Positions 53,125-61,951 of a stretch of DNA of 64,000 bases are shown here, one piece after another. The first letter of the stretch is position 1; every line of letters starts with the position of its first letter. The notes below the pieces were generated by a model. The model was not told where the DNA came from, did no database searches, and was given only the letters and a program-made list of their open reading frames with translations. The translations under genes and the position numbers were made by a program. This DNA is from an uncultured Acetatifactor sp. (lineage in GTDB: Bacteria; Bacillota; Clostridia; Lachnospirales; Lachnospiraceae): contig CATKXX010000008.1 in the NCBI GenBank assembly GCA_949840935.1, positions 23,758 to 87,757 on the forward strand, in the 5' to 3' direction.

Positions 53125-53505
53125 CTATGCTTCGCAATCGCAGCCGTCATGGGACGATGAACGGGAAACCTCGGGAAAGTCCTTCCAGTGGGGAGGCATC
53201 ATGCCGGGTACATCACAGCTGTTATTTCCCATGTGTCTCTCCGCGCGTTCCTCCCTGGCCTCCGCACATTCCTGCTTCTCCGCGCTGCAGCCGCAGTCAT
53301 TATCGCGCTCCTTCAGCGTCTTCAGCACTGCCCTCTCGCTGCCGCACTCACCTACGGCCTTCTCCACAGCATTCCTGCATCTTCTTTTCTGTCTGTCCCT
53401 GCCACAGCCTCCGCAGCCGTTATTGTCACGGCCGCAGCCCGTGCCGCAGTTACAGCCACAGCCTCCGAAGCAGGACAACAGAAGAATAATCCATAAACAG
53501 TTCAT
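53125..53505 (-). CDS. Cysteine-rich small protein, 126 aa
   Basis: The ATG at 53505 (MNCLWIILLLSCFGGCGCNCG) follows AAGGTGAAGACT; a GTG at 53514 is also in frame. A short hydrophobic start is followed by a glycine/cysteine cluster (CGCNCGTGCGRDNNGCGGCG), then a charged helix region, and ends HDGCDCEA. I count 16 cysteines. The hydrophobic segment could anchor it or act as a signal. Similar Gly/Cys/Asn-rich proteins occur in Lachnospiraceae but have no assigned role, and I assign none. It is followed by a hairpin that doubles as part of the lactonase promoter. Confidence 0.65.
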   Translation of the reverse strand: MNCLWIILLLSCFGGCGCNCGTGCGRDNNGCGGCGRDRQKRRCRNAVEKAVGECGSERAVLKTLKERDNDCGCSAEKQECAEAREERAERHMGNNSCDVPGMMPPHWKDFPEVSRSSSHDGCDCEA

Positions 53506-53522
53506 AGTCTTCACCTTTTGTT

Positions 53523-54113
53523 CTATTTACTGTATTCTATTCTGCTGCCCCAAAACCGTGCCTGTCTGCCATGTGTCCTTTTCTTCAGGATCCTCTTGCG
53601 AATATAGCAAAAGGTCTTCTCCTCCCCTTCCTCCGCCAGCATCCGCAGTATATGCTCCAATGTCCTGGCTGTCCGGGGATGGATCGGCACCTTGCCCTTT
53701 CCCTGGAGATAGTACTCCAGGGGAGCCGCATCGGTATAAGCGCTTCCCTTATATACCTTGCTGGCGGCAATCCTGTCCATCACCATCTCTGCAAGATATC
53801 TGGGCGGCATGGGAACCGGTATCATGCTTCCCGGCGCCGCATGCATGCTGTAGTCAATCCAGTATTCATAATGATGCCTGTTCCTGCCCTTATGGTGGAG
53901 CCAGGCACTGGAATACCCGATGTCCTCACGCTCCGCATTATTAGGGCTCCTGGTACCCTGATAATATTTCACGCCCACTCTGAATTCCGCAGGGGTGTAC
54001 TTCGACAGATCATGCAGTATGCCCTGTTTATAAAGCCCAATCCGAAAACACCCCTGTGCCACCAGAAGCTTGTGAACGGTGATTGTCTTAAAATGCTTCC
54101 AAGCCTTACCCAT
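53523..54113 (-). CDS. DUF5662 family protein, 196 aa
   Basis: The sequence MGKAWKHFKTITVHKLLVAQGCFRIGLYKQGILHDLSKYTPAEF is typical of DUF5662, with conserved His and Asp residues (LHDLSKY, HHKGRNRHHYEYW) that look like an HD-type metal site. Function is unknown. Its ATG overlaps the end of the GH13-like gene by 8 nt, so the two are translationally coupled. There is no membrane segment. Confidence 0.85.
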   Translation of the reverse strand: MGKAWKHFKTITVHKLLVAQGCFRIGLYKQGILHDLSKYTPAEFRVGVKYYQGTRSPNNAEREDIGYSSAWLHHKGRNRHHYEYWIDYSMHAAPGSMIPVPMPPRYLAEMVMDRIAASKVYKGSAYTDAAPLEYYLQGKGKVPIHPRTARTLEHILRMLAEEGEEKTFCYIRKRILKKRTHGRQARFWGSRIEYSK

Positions 54114-55971
54114 TCTTCCTGTTCTTCCTTTTGGCTGTCTTTTCTTCTTCCTTTACCTTTATGCTGCGATAAAGGGCAACACTCCTGGGCGGAATCCTCC
54201 TTAAATATTCTTCCTCCCCGGCTTCTTCCTCCCCTGTGGCAAGGATCCGCTCCCACTTCATATCCCTGGGCAGCCTGGGCAGCGCCAGTATATGGCTTTC
54301 CCAATGCATATTCATTGCCAAGTACAGGAAGTCATCCTCCTGTCCATCCGGCCTGACAGCGTATTTTCCACAGTACAGGATACCTATATGCCTGTTATAC
54401 CCTTCCGTCTGCGCCCTCCACGCATTCTTCCCGTGGTAGGACAGATCGGGATAGCCGCAGGGGATGTAATCCATAAGCTTTGCTTCCTGCTCCCTGCGAA
54501 GAATGGGGTGCTCCCTCCTGAGATCAACCATCTTCTTCCAGAAACCGTACAACTCCTGATTCTTCTGCAGATCACTCCAATCCAGCCATGTGATGGCGTT
54601 ATCCTGACAGTAGGGATTGTTATTGCCGTGCTGGGAATTACCAAATTCATCTCCCATAAAAATCAGAGGCATGGACTGGGTACAGAGCAGCATGACATAG
54701 GCATTTTCAAGCTGCCTCCTGCGCAGCTGGCGTACCTTCAGCTTACGGCTGCTTCCCTCCTCGCCGCAATTCCAGCTGCAATTGTAATTCGTCCCGTCCC
54801 TGTTCTCCTCACCGTTAGCCTCATTGTGCTTATGATCGTAAGACACCATATCCATCATGGTAAAGCCGTAATAATTGGTAAGGTAATGCACCCTGCCCAT
54901 CTTCCAGGGAATCCGGCGCATCTGGAAGATCAGCTCCTCCAGCATATTCTCGTCGCCCTTTAAATAACGGCGCGCCGTATACATATAGTCGTCCTGGTAA
55001 CAGGCAAGATTCGGGGATTCCGGCGTCTCCTCCCTGCCGTAAACGGCATCCACATTAAAATGATAGTACCAAAGCTTGGTATCCGCCAGCAGAGGATCCG
55101 ACGCGGCCACCTCCGCCTGGAGATCCGTCCCCATCAGATGAAAGCCGTCCACATGATACTCCAATACCCAGAAACGCAGTATTTCCGGGATAGACGCAGC
55201 TCTGACCCCCCTGGGGAAATAAAACTGCATCACAAGCTCCATTCCGTTTTGATGGAGCGCCTTCACAAGCTCCTTAAATTCCGTGACAGCATCATCGCCT
55301 GCGGCGTAAGCCGACTTGGGCGCATAATAAAAACCCCTTTTATAACCCCAGTAATTCAGCCGCGGCTCCTTCCTTTGCGGCTGCTGATAATACGCTGCCG
55401 CCGGGTCATGCTCCGGCTCCAGCTCAATAAACTCATAACAGGGCTGTAATTCTATGGTGGTAATCCCCGTCTCCTTCAGATATGGGAGCTTCTCAATAAT
55501 TCCCCTGAAGGTTCCCCTGGATGCCACCTTGGAGGATGCATGTGCCGTAAAACCGCGGACATGCATACAATAGCCCACACTTTCCGAATAACTGAGCCGG
55601 GGATGCCTGTCCCCCTCCCAGTCAAATTCACAGGTGGGGATCAGCGCCTTTAAATCACACTCGTTTCTTAATTTTCCATAGCTTTTACGGTTCTCAAAGC
55701 TTCTGGCACAGGGGTCAGGAACCTTCCTGTCCCCCTCGTAGAACTGGTAAGATATCTGATCCGCCTGCAGGCCTTCCACAAATTTACAGTAAACATTTCC
55801 GAGCCTGTCCCCGGCGAAAAAGGCCTCCTTCCGAAGTTGTCTTCCCGTCTCTCTGTCATACAGGATAACCCCGCAGGGGGCTGACTTTGCGGCACAGGCA
55901 AAACGGATTCCTCCGGTCTCGGCATAAGCGCCCAGAGGGTAGGGATTTTGCTGCATTCTACTCTTTGTCAT
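54106..55971 (-). CDS. GH13 GlgX/isoamylase-like protein lacking the catalytic residues, 621 aa
   Basis: The start at 55971 (MTKSRMQQNPYPLG) follows AGAAAGGCGGGACATT. The overall layout is that of glycogen debranching enzymes: CBM48-like N-domain, barrel, C-terminal beta domain, with FTMMDMVSYDHKHNEANGEENRDG and the MGDEFG motif (LIFMGDEFGNSQHGNNNPYCQDN) clearly homologous to GlgX. But the catalytic regions differ. Region I reads VMQFYFP instead of DVVYNH. Region II reads GFHLMG where GFRFD carries the nucleophile. Region III reads KLWYYHFN where the acid Glu is expected. Region IV reads TNYYGFT instead of TAHDGFT. All three acids are gone without frameshift. It is probably a non-catalytic glycan-binding or regulatory protein, or one with another activity. 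Coupled to DUF5662. Confidence 0.85.
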   Translation of the reverse strand: MTKSRMQQNPYPLGAYAETGGIRFACAAKSAPCGVILYDRETGRQLRKEAFFAGDRLGNVYCKFVEGLQADQISYQFYEGDRKVPDPCARSFENRKSYGKLRNECDLKALIPTCEFDWEGDRHPRLSYSESVGYCMHVRGFTAHASSKVASRGTFRGIIEKLPYLKETGITTIELQPCYEFIELEPEHDPAAAYYQQPQRKEPRLNYWGYKRGFYYAPKSAYAAGDDAVTEFKELVKALHQNGMELVMQFYFPRGVRAASIPEILRFWVLEYHVDGFHLMGTDLQAEVAASDPLLADTKLWYYHFNVDAVYGREETPESPNLACYQDDYMYTARRYLKGDENMLEELIFQMRRIPWKMGRVHYLTNYYGFTMMDMVSYDHKHNEANGEENRDGTNYNCSWNCGEEGSSRKLKVRQLRRRQLENAYVMLLCTQSMPLIFMGDEFGNSQHGNNNPYCQDNAITWLDWSDLQKNQELYGFWKKMVDLRREHPILRREQEAKLMDYIPCGYPDLSYHGKNAWRAQTEGYNRHIGILYCGKYAVRPDGQEDDFLYLAMNMHWESHILALPRLPRDMKWERILATGEEEAGEEEYLRRIPPRSVALYRSIKVKEEEKTAKRKNRKNG

Positions 55972-56001
55972 AATGTCCCGCCTTTCTCTCCAGATATTTT
56001 T

Positions 56002-56041
56002 ATTATAATGTATTGCAGGAAAAATCACAAGCGCTTATACT
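56002..56041. promoter_or_regulatory. Overlapping divergent promoters
   Basis: For the minus-strand gene, TTGTGA-17-TATAAT (56030 to 56002). For DUF1292 on the plus strand, TTGCAG-17-TATACT (56013-56041). The two share bases, so only one polymerase could bind at a time. Confidence 0.6.
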
Positions 56042-56082
56042 TAAAACTGTAATGAAAACTGTAATACACATGGAGGAAGCAT

Positions 56083-56403
56083 ATGACAGAGAAAAATGAC
56101 GATTTTAAAGACGAGGAAATGACGGTGGAGCTGGAGCTGGAGGACGGAAGGACAGTCAACTGCGCAGTCATCACCATAATCACGGTAGCGCAAAAGGATT
56201 ACATCGCTCTTCTCCCGCTGAACGATAAGGGGGAAAATGAGGAGGGAGAGGTCTGGTTCTACGCCTACAGTGAAAATCCTGACGACCCTAATGAGGAACC
56301 CGTACTGGATTTCATCGAGGATGATGAGGAGTATGACAGGGTCGCGGATGCCTTTGATGAATTTCTGGACAACTGTGAATTCGATGAGCTTGTGGAGGAA
56401 TAG
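56083..56403 (+). CDS. DUF1292 family protein, 106 aa
   Basis: It is highly acidic, beginning MTEKNDDFKDEEMTVELELEDG, with the family pattern DYIALLPLND...VWFYAYSEN and a C-terminal FIEDDEEYDRVADAFDEFLD. Members are common in Firmicutes, usually near housekeeping genes, with no known function. The ATG follows TGGAGGAAGCAT. Two direct copies of AAAACTGTAAT (12-bp period, 56043-56065) lie around the expected transcription start. Convergent with the helicase gene, 10 bp between stops. Confidence 0.88.
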   Translation: MTEKNDDFKDEEMTVELELEDGRTVNCAVITIITVAQKDYIALLPLNDKGENEEGEVWFYAYSENPDDPNEEPVLDFIEDDEEYDRVADAFDEFLDNCEFDELVEE

Positions 56404-56413
56404 TGTGCAGGGA

Positions 56414-58390
56414 TCATTGGAGCAGTGGGTTTAAGAACCTGGAGGGAGGCCTGGAGCCTGTATCATCATTCAGATACAGCAGTTCCAGGCTTTTTGCTGC
56501 CCTGGTCATCGCCACATAGAAAATCCTCCGCTCCTCCTCACAGACACCCTCATCCGCCATCCTTCCATGGGGGAAAACCCTCTCATTGCAGTCCGGGATC
56601 AGGACGTGGTCAAATTCCAGTCCCTTGGCACCGTGAACCGTCATCAGGTTTACAGCGCCCCGTGGCCCGAAGCCATCTGCCGTATGCTCTTGCGGTTGTT
56701 TCCCATGATTTCCTTTCTGCTTCAGCGATTCGTTATATTCCTCCTGGGCCGCCAGCCAGTCCTGGATCCGCCCGTAGCCTGCCGCATCCTCCCTGGCCCA
56801 TTCCAGCACTTCTTTCCATTCCTGCCATTTTTCGGGATGTCCCCTGGACTGCTCCCGCAGATAATCCTCATACCCTACAGCCTTGCAGATATATGTGACC
56901 GCAGCCTTCAGAGAAGCGCGGCTCATATACTTCAACTGTCTGTCCAGCTGATCCAGGGCGGCAAGCTGCCCGGGCGAACCGGCGTAATATGCCCTCACCT
57001 GCTGCAGGGAACCGCCGTTTGCCAGGGCTTCCCTGCTGATGTAGCGGGACGGCCTGTTACAGACATACAGGAACCGCTCCCTGCTCCACATCCCCTGAGC
57101 CAGCATCAGATAAGATGTGATGTCCCTGAGAATAAAGTGTTCATAAATACTCTGAACCTTTTCCTTCATCACGCAGGGAATGCCTGCCCCCCGCAGCTTT
57201 GCGGCGACACCCTGCATCATGAGATTGGTGCGGAACAGGACGGCGCGGCTCTGCCCGGGCGGAAATTCCTTCAGACGCCGTATCAGGTACGCGTACTGTT
57301 CCTCCCTGTCTGTGAAAGCCTGCAGGAGTACAGGAGGGCCCCCGGGGCGCAAACCGTCGGCCTGCCCAATGCCCTTGCAGCCTTGATCTTCGACGACCCC
57401 GCCTCCGGCCTGTCCAACGCCATTGCAGCCATGATCCCCCGCAGCCCCGCAGCCTGCAGGATGGCTGCCGCCGGAGGCAGGAGACAGCTTTTTCGGAAAG
57501 CGGTTCCTGTTCTCCCCGATCACCTTTCCCGACGCGTCTATGATTCCGGCGCAGCTCCGGTAATTGATATTCAGCAAAAGCTGCCTTGCATGGAATTCCT
57601 CCTGGAAGCGCTTCAGGCATTCAGGCTGTGCCCCGCGGAACCCGTAGATCGCCTGGTCATCATCTCCCACAGCAAAGAGATTACAGGGCGGCTTCGCAAG
57701 CAGCTTTACCGTCTCATACTGCACGGGATTGATATCCTGGAATTCGTCTATTAAGATATGATCGAAGCGGTTCTGCCAGTACTGCCGCCTGCGCGGCTGT
57801 CCTGAGAGCATTTTCCGGCACTCCCAGACCATGTCGTCAAAGTCCACAGCCCCCGCCTTTCCCCTTGCAGCCTCGTACTGTTCCAGGATTGTGTGAAAAG
57901 CTTCCCTCCATTCCGGGGGCGCCTTTTCCGCAGCCTTTTCCATGGACATGGTATTCTTGTAGAAGCTGATGGCGTTCAGGACAGCTGCGGTGTCCTCCTG
58001 CAGAAGCTCCTTAAAAGCCTCCGGCGAGCACTCCTTCAAAATGGGCAGCAATATTTTTTTCTTCCGGGATTGATCTAAGGGATGTTCCGTCCTGATACAG
58101 CCGGACTCCTTAAGCATATGATAGAAAACAGAATGAAAGGTTCCAAAATTGACGGGCAGGCTCGCGGCGGAACATTTCCGAAAGCGCTGCTGCATGGAAG
58201 CTGCGGCGTCCCGGGTGAACGTGATCACAAGGATCCGTTCCGGGGCAGTCCCCCGCTCCAGCAGATGAAGGATACGTTGTGTGATGGTGAAGGTCTTGCC
58301 GGAGCCGGGCCCTGCCAGTAGCAGCAGGGGCCCCTCCCCGTGGGTCACAGCCAGGCACTGCGCCTCATTCAGGCCGGATAAGTCAGTCAT
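56414..58390 (-). CDS. UvrD/PcrA-type DNA helicase, 658 aa
   Basis: Superfamily 1 helicase motifs are in order: [14 protein letters not shown] (Q), [10 protein letters not shown] (I), ITFTRDAA (Ia), [10 protein letters not shown] (II), [13 protein letters not shown] (III), [16 protein letters not shown] (V) and [13 protein letters not shown] (VI). It is shorter than classical PcrA and lacks the usual C-terminal tail. Residues about 298-347 hold a Gly/Cys/Ala-rich repetitive insert ([20 protein letters not shown]). The ATG at 58390 overlaps the gltX stop by 8 nt and is used rather than the TTG at 58405. Likely role: repair or replication-fork helicase; the insert may affect its behaviour. Confidence 0.9.
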   Translation of the reverse strand: MTDLSGLNEAQCLAVTHGEGPLLLLAGPGSGKTFTITQRILHLLERGTAPERILVITFTRDAAASMQQRFRKCSAASLPVNFGTFHSVFYHMLKESGCIRTEHPLDQSRKKKILLPILKECSPEAFKELLQEDTAAVLNAISFYKNTMSMEKAAEKAPPEWREAFHTILEQYEAARGKAGAVDFDDMVWECRKMLSGQPRRRQYWQNRFDHILIDEFQDINPVQYETVKLLAKPPCNLFAVGDDDQAIYGFRGAQPECLKRFQEEFHARQLLLNINYRSCAGIIDASGKVIGENRNRFPKKLSPASGGSHPAGCGAAGDHGCNGVGQAGGGVVEDQGCKGIGQADGLRPGGPPVLLQAFTDREEQYAYLIRRLKEFPPGQSRAVLFRTNLMMQGVAAKLRGAGIPCVMKEKVQSIYEHFILRDITSYLMLAQGMWSRERFLYVCNRPSRYISREALANGGSLQQVRAYYAGSPGQLAALDQLDRQLKYMSRASLKAAVTYICKAVGYEDYLREQSRGHPEKWQEWKEVLEWAREDAAGYGRIQDWLAAQEEYNESLKQKGNHGKQPQEHTADGFGPRGAVNLMTVHGAKGLEFDHVLIPDCNERVFPHGRMADEGVCEEERRIFYVAMTRAAKSLELLYLNDDTGSRPPSRFLNPLLQ

Positions 58391-59843
58391 TTTCCAGCTT
58401 TTCAATCCCTTTTCGTATCCTTATTAAGCTCTCCTCCTTACCCAGAACTTCCATGATCTCGGTAGCCCCCGCAGGAGTCATCTGCTTACCGGAAACCGCA
58501 GTGCGGATGGGCCACATCACGAACCCGTTCTTACAGCCCTTCTCCTCAACGTATTTTAACAGCCTCTGATACAGCCCGTCATTACTGTAATCCGACTGCT
58601 CCTCCAGGATGGGCAGGACTTCCCTCAATACCTCCAGGGAAGATGCCCTGTCCGTTTTCATCTTCTTGTGGGCATACATTGCCACATCATACTCCGGCAG
58701 CTCCTGGAAAAAGTCCACATGCCCCGCAATATCGGGGAACGCCTCGATACGTGTCTTTACCATGGCCGCAATCTTTCTTAAGTCAAAATCCTTTTTCAAA
58801 ACCTGCTTCAAATACGGCTCCGCCATTTCATAAAACCGCTCGAAATCCATGGCCTTGATATACTCCCCGTTCATCCAGCGCAGCTTCACGGAGTCAAACA
58901 CGGCGGGGGATTTGCTGATCCTGCGATAGTCAAACTCCTTTATCAGCTCCTCCAGGGTAAAGATCTCCCGATTGTCCTCGGGGCTCCATCCCAGCAGGGC
59001 AATATAATTGATGATAGCCTCCGGCAGAAGCCCCTGCTCCACCATCTCCTCGAAAATGTAGGAACCGTTCTCGCTCCTCTTGGCCAGCTTTTTATGATTT
59101 TCGTCGGTGATCAGCGGCAGATGTACATACACCGGGCTCTGCCAGCCGAAGGCGTCATACAGGCGCTGGTACTTGGGCGAGGAAGAGAGATACTCGTTTC
59201 CCCTCACCACATGGGTGATATTCATGGTATGGTCGTCCACCACATTGGCAAAGTTGTAGGTGGGAAACCCGTCCGACTTGATCAGTATCATATCGTCCAG
59301 CTCCGCGTTTTCCACCGTAATGTCGCCGTACAGCTCGTCATGGAAGGTGGTGGAACCCTCGTTGGGGATATTCTGGCGGATGACATAGGGCTTCCCCGCC
59401 GCCAGATTCGCCTCGATCTCCTCCTTAAAGAGGGACAGGCAGTGCTTGTCGTACATGGAGATTTCCTTTCCCTCCACAACCTCCGTCTTCAGGGACGCCA
59501 GGCGCTCCCTGTCGCAGAAGCAGTAATATGCCTCGCCCTTCTCCACCAGCTCCTTCGCATATTTCATATAAATACCGGTCTTCATACGCTCGCTCTGGAC
59601 ATAGGGGCCGTACCCCCCGTCCTTATCGGGCCCTTCGTCGTGCTCTATACCCGCCTGTTCCAACGTGCGGTAAATGATCTCCGTAGCCCCTTCCACGAAA
59701 CGCTCCTGGTCGGTATCCTCAATGCGGAGCATAAAATCCCCGCCCTCGTGCTTCGCGATCAAAAATTCATACAGAGCGGATCGCAGATTGCCCACATGCA
59801 TTTTCCCGGTGGGGCTGGGCGCATATCTTGTCCTGATCTTCAT
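58383..59843 (-). CDS. gltX: Glutamate-tRNA ligase, 486 aa
   Basis: Class I synthetase: the HIGH-like motif is in [18 protein letters not shown], the KMSKS-like motif in [30 protein letters not shown] is the usual substrate region. It charges tRNA-Glu and, in many Firmicutes, also tRNA-Gln for later amidation; which applies is not visible here. The length is normal. ATGGAGAGGAA precedes the ATG, and a TTGCAC-17-TAAAAT promoter lies upstream. The leader contains a GGTTGGAT/ATCCAACC hairpin but no T-box. Confidence 0.96.
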   Translation of the reverse strand: MKIRTRYAPSPTGKMHVGNLRSALYEFLIAKHEGGDFMLRIEDTDQERFVEGATEIIYRTLEQAGIEHDEGPDKDGGYGPYVQSERMKTGIYMKYAKELVEKGEAYYCFCDRERLASLKTEVVEGKEISMYDKHCLSLFKEEIEANLAAGKPYVIRQNIPNEGSTTFHDELYGDITVENAELDDMILIKSDGFPTYNFANVVDDHTMNITHVVRGNEYLSSSPKYQRLYDAFGWQSPVYVHLPLITDENHKKLAKRSENGSYIFEEMVEQGLLPEAIINYIALLGWSPEDNREIFTLEELIKEFDYRRISKSPAVFDSVKLRWMNGEYIKAMDFERFYEMAEPYLKQVLKKDFDLRKIAAMVKTRIEAFPDIAGHVDFFQELPEYDVAMYAHKKMKTDRASSLEVLREVLPILEEQSDYSNDGLYQRLLKYVEEKGCKNGFVMWPIRTAVSGKQMTPAGATEIMEVLGKEESLIRIRKGIEKLEND

Positions 59844-59921
59844 TTCCTCTCCATCTGCGCGTTGCGGCGCGCACCCGAATCAACGGTTGGATACGCATTT
59901 TTATCCAACCTTGCAATGCCT

Positions 59922-59950
59922 ATTTTATTCCCTTTTCATGGAAAGTGCAA
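59922..59950 (-). promoter_or_regulatory. Promoter of gltX
   Basis: TTGCAC and TAAAAT are spaced by 17 bp on the minus strand. Downstream in the leader, GGTTGGAT (59885-59892) pairs with ATCCAACC (59903-59910). Confidence 0.6.
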
Positions 59951-59982
59951 CCGCTTATTTCCCGGTACGCGCTTTTATGCCG

Positions 59983-61920
59983 TCACTGCTCGTTGAAATA
60001 GAGGCTGACCCTGTTCTCGAGAGCCCTGACGGTATCTTCCACAGGCCTCTGGCCGTCAAAGTATACCGCTGCCTCCTCTAATATAATGTCAGCTTCCCCG
60101 CCCCAGCCGGTTTCCGTCACCGCATTCTCCGCGATATGCAGGATCAGCTCCTTCAGGGCAGCAGCCGTCAGCCATTGTTCCCGGGGCGTACCGCCTTCCT
60201 CTTCCGCGGGCTGCTGCCCATATCCGGTCCTTTGCTGCAGCCATTGTTCCAGCCGCCCACAGTCCGCGGGAAAACCGGCAAACCGGGCATTTTCTTCATC
60301 CCACCGGACGTAGTATTCCACAAATTCCCAGGCCTCCTGCTTATGGGCCGAGCGGGAGGAAATCCCATACATGTCATTGCATTGCAAGAGCAGATGTCCC
60401 TGTGAGCCGTCACCGGAAGGATAACCGGTAAAGCTCAGGGGCTCCATGCCAAACGCCTCATATACCGCCCGGACAGAGTCCACATCATACAGGTTCACCT
60501 CCATCAACAGAACCCGGCCCTCCCGGTACTTCCATTCATCTGTCACAATATTGGGAGTCCTGTCCGGCGCAAAGGTATCTGCAAATTCCAGTATTTCATA
60601 AAACCGGGGCGAATCAAAGTAACATTCGGCCGTCTCCCTGTCCACAAGCTCCTGCGCCTGAAAGGTACAGCACAGGGAAAAGACGGCCGAACGGGAGGAC
60701 GGCTCCACCAGCAGGCTGTCAGGATATTCCCCGGCTAATGCCTGCAGCCCGGCTACAGTCCAGCCGTCCCTCTCCCCGACCAGGGACGTCTTTCCCACCA
60801 GTGTCTGCAGCGAAAATCGCATGGGAACCGCATACACAATCTCTCCATAACTACCCAATTCCCACACATTTGGCAGAAAATCCTCCCGGTTGACCACATC
60901 GCTCTGATCCACATAGGGCTGCAGATCTTCCAGCATCCCTTCCTGCGCCAGCAGCGCATGGTTCCCGCCCGGGCTCAGCGCGATCAGGTCAGGGCCTTTT
61001 CCCGAAAGGAAATCCCCCATCAGGGCGGAGACCGCTTCCTTCCGGGTTCTGGCCCCATCGGGCTGATATTCCCGGATCGTCACAACGATATCCTGTCTGC
61101 TCCTGTTAAAATCCGCTACCAACGACTGTGTAAGACTGTCCTTTTGCAGGACACCCAGCACTAGCTCTTCCTTTCCCTCATTCACGGATTCTCCTGCGGG
61201 CGTCAGCACATAGAGCACATAGCTTCCCGCACTGCCAGCCTGTGCCAGCACCTCTGTCCGGCCATCCTCCAAAAAGGCCATATCCCTGACGTCTTCACTG
61301 TCAATCCCGAATGGTTCCAGGCTCAATTTCTGCTGATAGGACTGCTCCGCCGCATCTTCGTCCAGCACATATTCCTGCCCGCCGAGATACTGCCCGGCCT
61401 CGTCAAACTGATATACCCTGTCATGCTGGAAAGACAGCCTGCCCTGCCCGTCCACACGCATATTTAAGAAGGAGTATCCTATGTCCTCCGTTACCCTTTG
61501 GAAATATTCTTCCTCCCCCATGGCATTCCACTTCATAATATACTGCTCCCACCGGGGAATCCTGTCATCTTCAGGCTTTACATTCAGGGCAAAATACAAG
61601 TTTCCCTCCACGTCAGCCGTGTAATTGGCCAGGTTAAAAAGATGGTCTTCCAAAGAAAGCGTCTTTTCCGTGATATTGCCGTCGTTGATATCCATGCTGC
61701 ATACCGAATAACCGGAGTCATCGTTATCCCTCACATAATATACTCTCTCACCCGCTAACACAGGAGCGCGGATGCAATCCTCCAGTGGGATGGACTCTAT
61801 CGTACAGCTTTGGGATATGGCGGCTTCCTCCATTTCTGTTCCCTGCCCGCCACAGCAGGTCAACAGGACAGCCAGGATGACCAGCGGTAAGAGTCTTGCC
61901 CTTTTACCATACTTTTTCAT
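59983..61920 (-). CDS. Extracellular solute-binding lipoprotein with propeller-like N-domain, 645 aa
   Basis: The start at 61920 (MKKYGKRARLLPLVILAVLLTCC) has AAGGGG 9 nt upstream; a far longer in-frame start at 62100 overlaps the hydrogenase gene and is rejected. A lipobox (LLTC) gives a lipid anchor. Residues about 40-260 resemble beta-propeller or WD-like sensor repeats (ERVYYVRDNDDSGYSVCSMD, GNLYFALNV, GRLSFQHDRVYQFDEAG). From about 265 (EELVLGVLQKDSLTQSLVADFNR) the sequence matches family 1 sugar-type solute-binding proteins (LIALSPGGNHALLAQEGMLEDLQPYVDQ...WEFVEYYV). No ABC permease genes adjoin it, so it may sense rather than import. Confidence 0.85.
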   Translation of the reverse strand: MKKYGKRARLLPLVILAVLLTCCGGQGTEMEEAAISQSCTIESIPLEDCIRAPVLAGERVYYVRDNDDSGYSVCSMDINDGNITEKTLSLEDHLFNLANYTADVEGNLYFALNVKPEDDRIPRWEQYIMKWNAMGEEEYFQRVTEDIGYSFLNMRVDGQGRLSFQHDRVYQFDEAGQYLGGQEYVLDEDAAEQSYQQKLSLEPFGIDSEDVRDMAFLEDGRTEVLAQAGSAGSYVLYVLTPAGESVNEGKEELVLGVLQKDSLTQSLVADFNRSRQDIVVTIREYQPDGARTRKEAVSALMGDFLSGKGPDLIALSPGGNHALLAQEGMLEDLQPYVDQSDVVNREDFLPNVWELGSYGEIVYAVPMRFSLQTLVGKTSLVGERDGWTVAGLQALAGEYPDSLLVEPSSRSAVFSLCCTFQAQELVDRETAECYFDSPRFYEILEFADTFAPDRTPNIVTDEWKYREGRVLLMEVNLYDVDSVRAVYEAFGMEPLSFTGYPSGDGSQGHLLLQCNDMYGISSRSAHKQEAWEFVEYYVRWDEENARFAGFPADCGRLEQWLQQRTGYGQQPAEEEGGTPREQWLTAAALKELILHIAENAVTETGWGGEADIILEEAAVYFDGQRPVEDTVRALENRVSLYFNEQ

Positions 61921-61951
61921 ATCTCTCATCCCCTTCAAGGCTTCCGGGAAG

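Noticed and set aside
56567..57754. Plus-strand frame of 395 codons
   Set aside because: Antisense shadow of the helicase gene with all SF1 motifs.
59885..59910. Riboswitch in the gltX leader
   Set aside because: Only a simple 8-bp hairpin; no conserved aptamer elements recognised.
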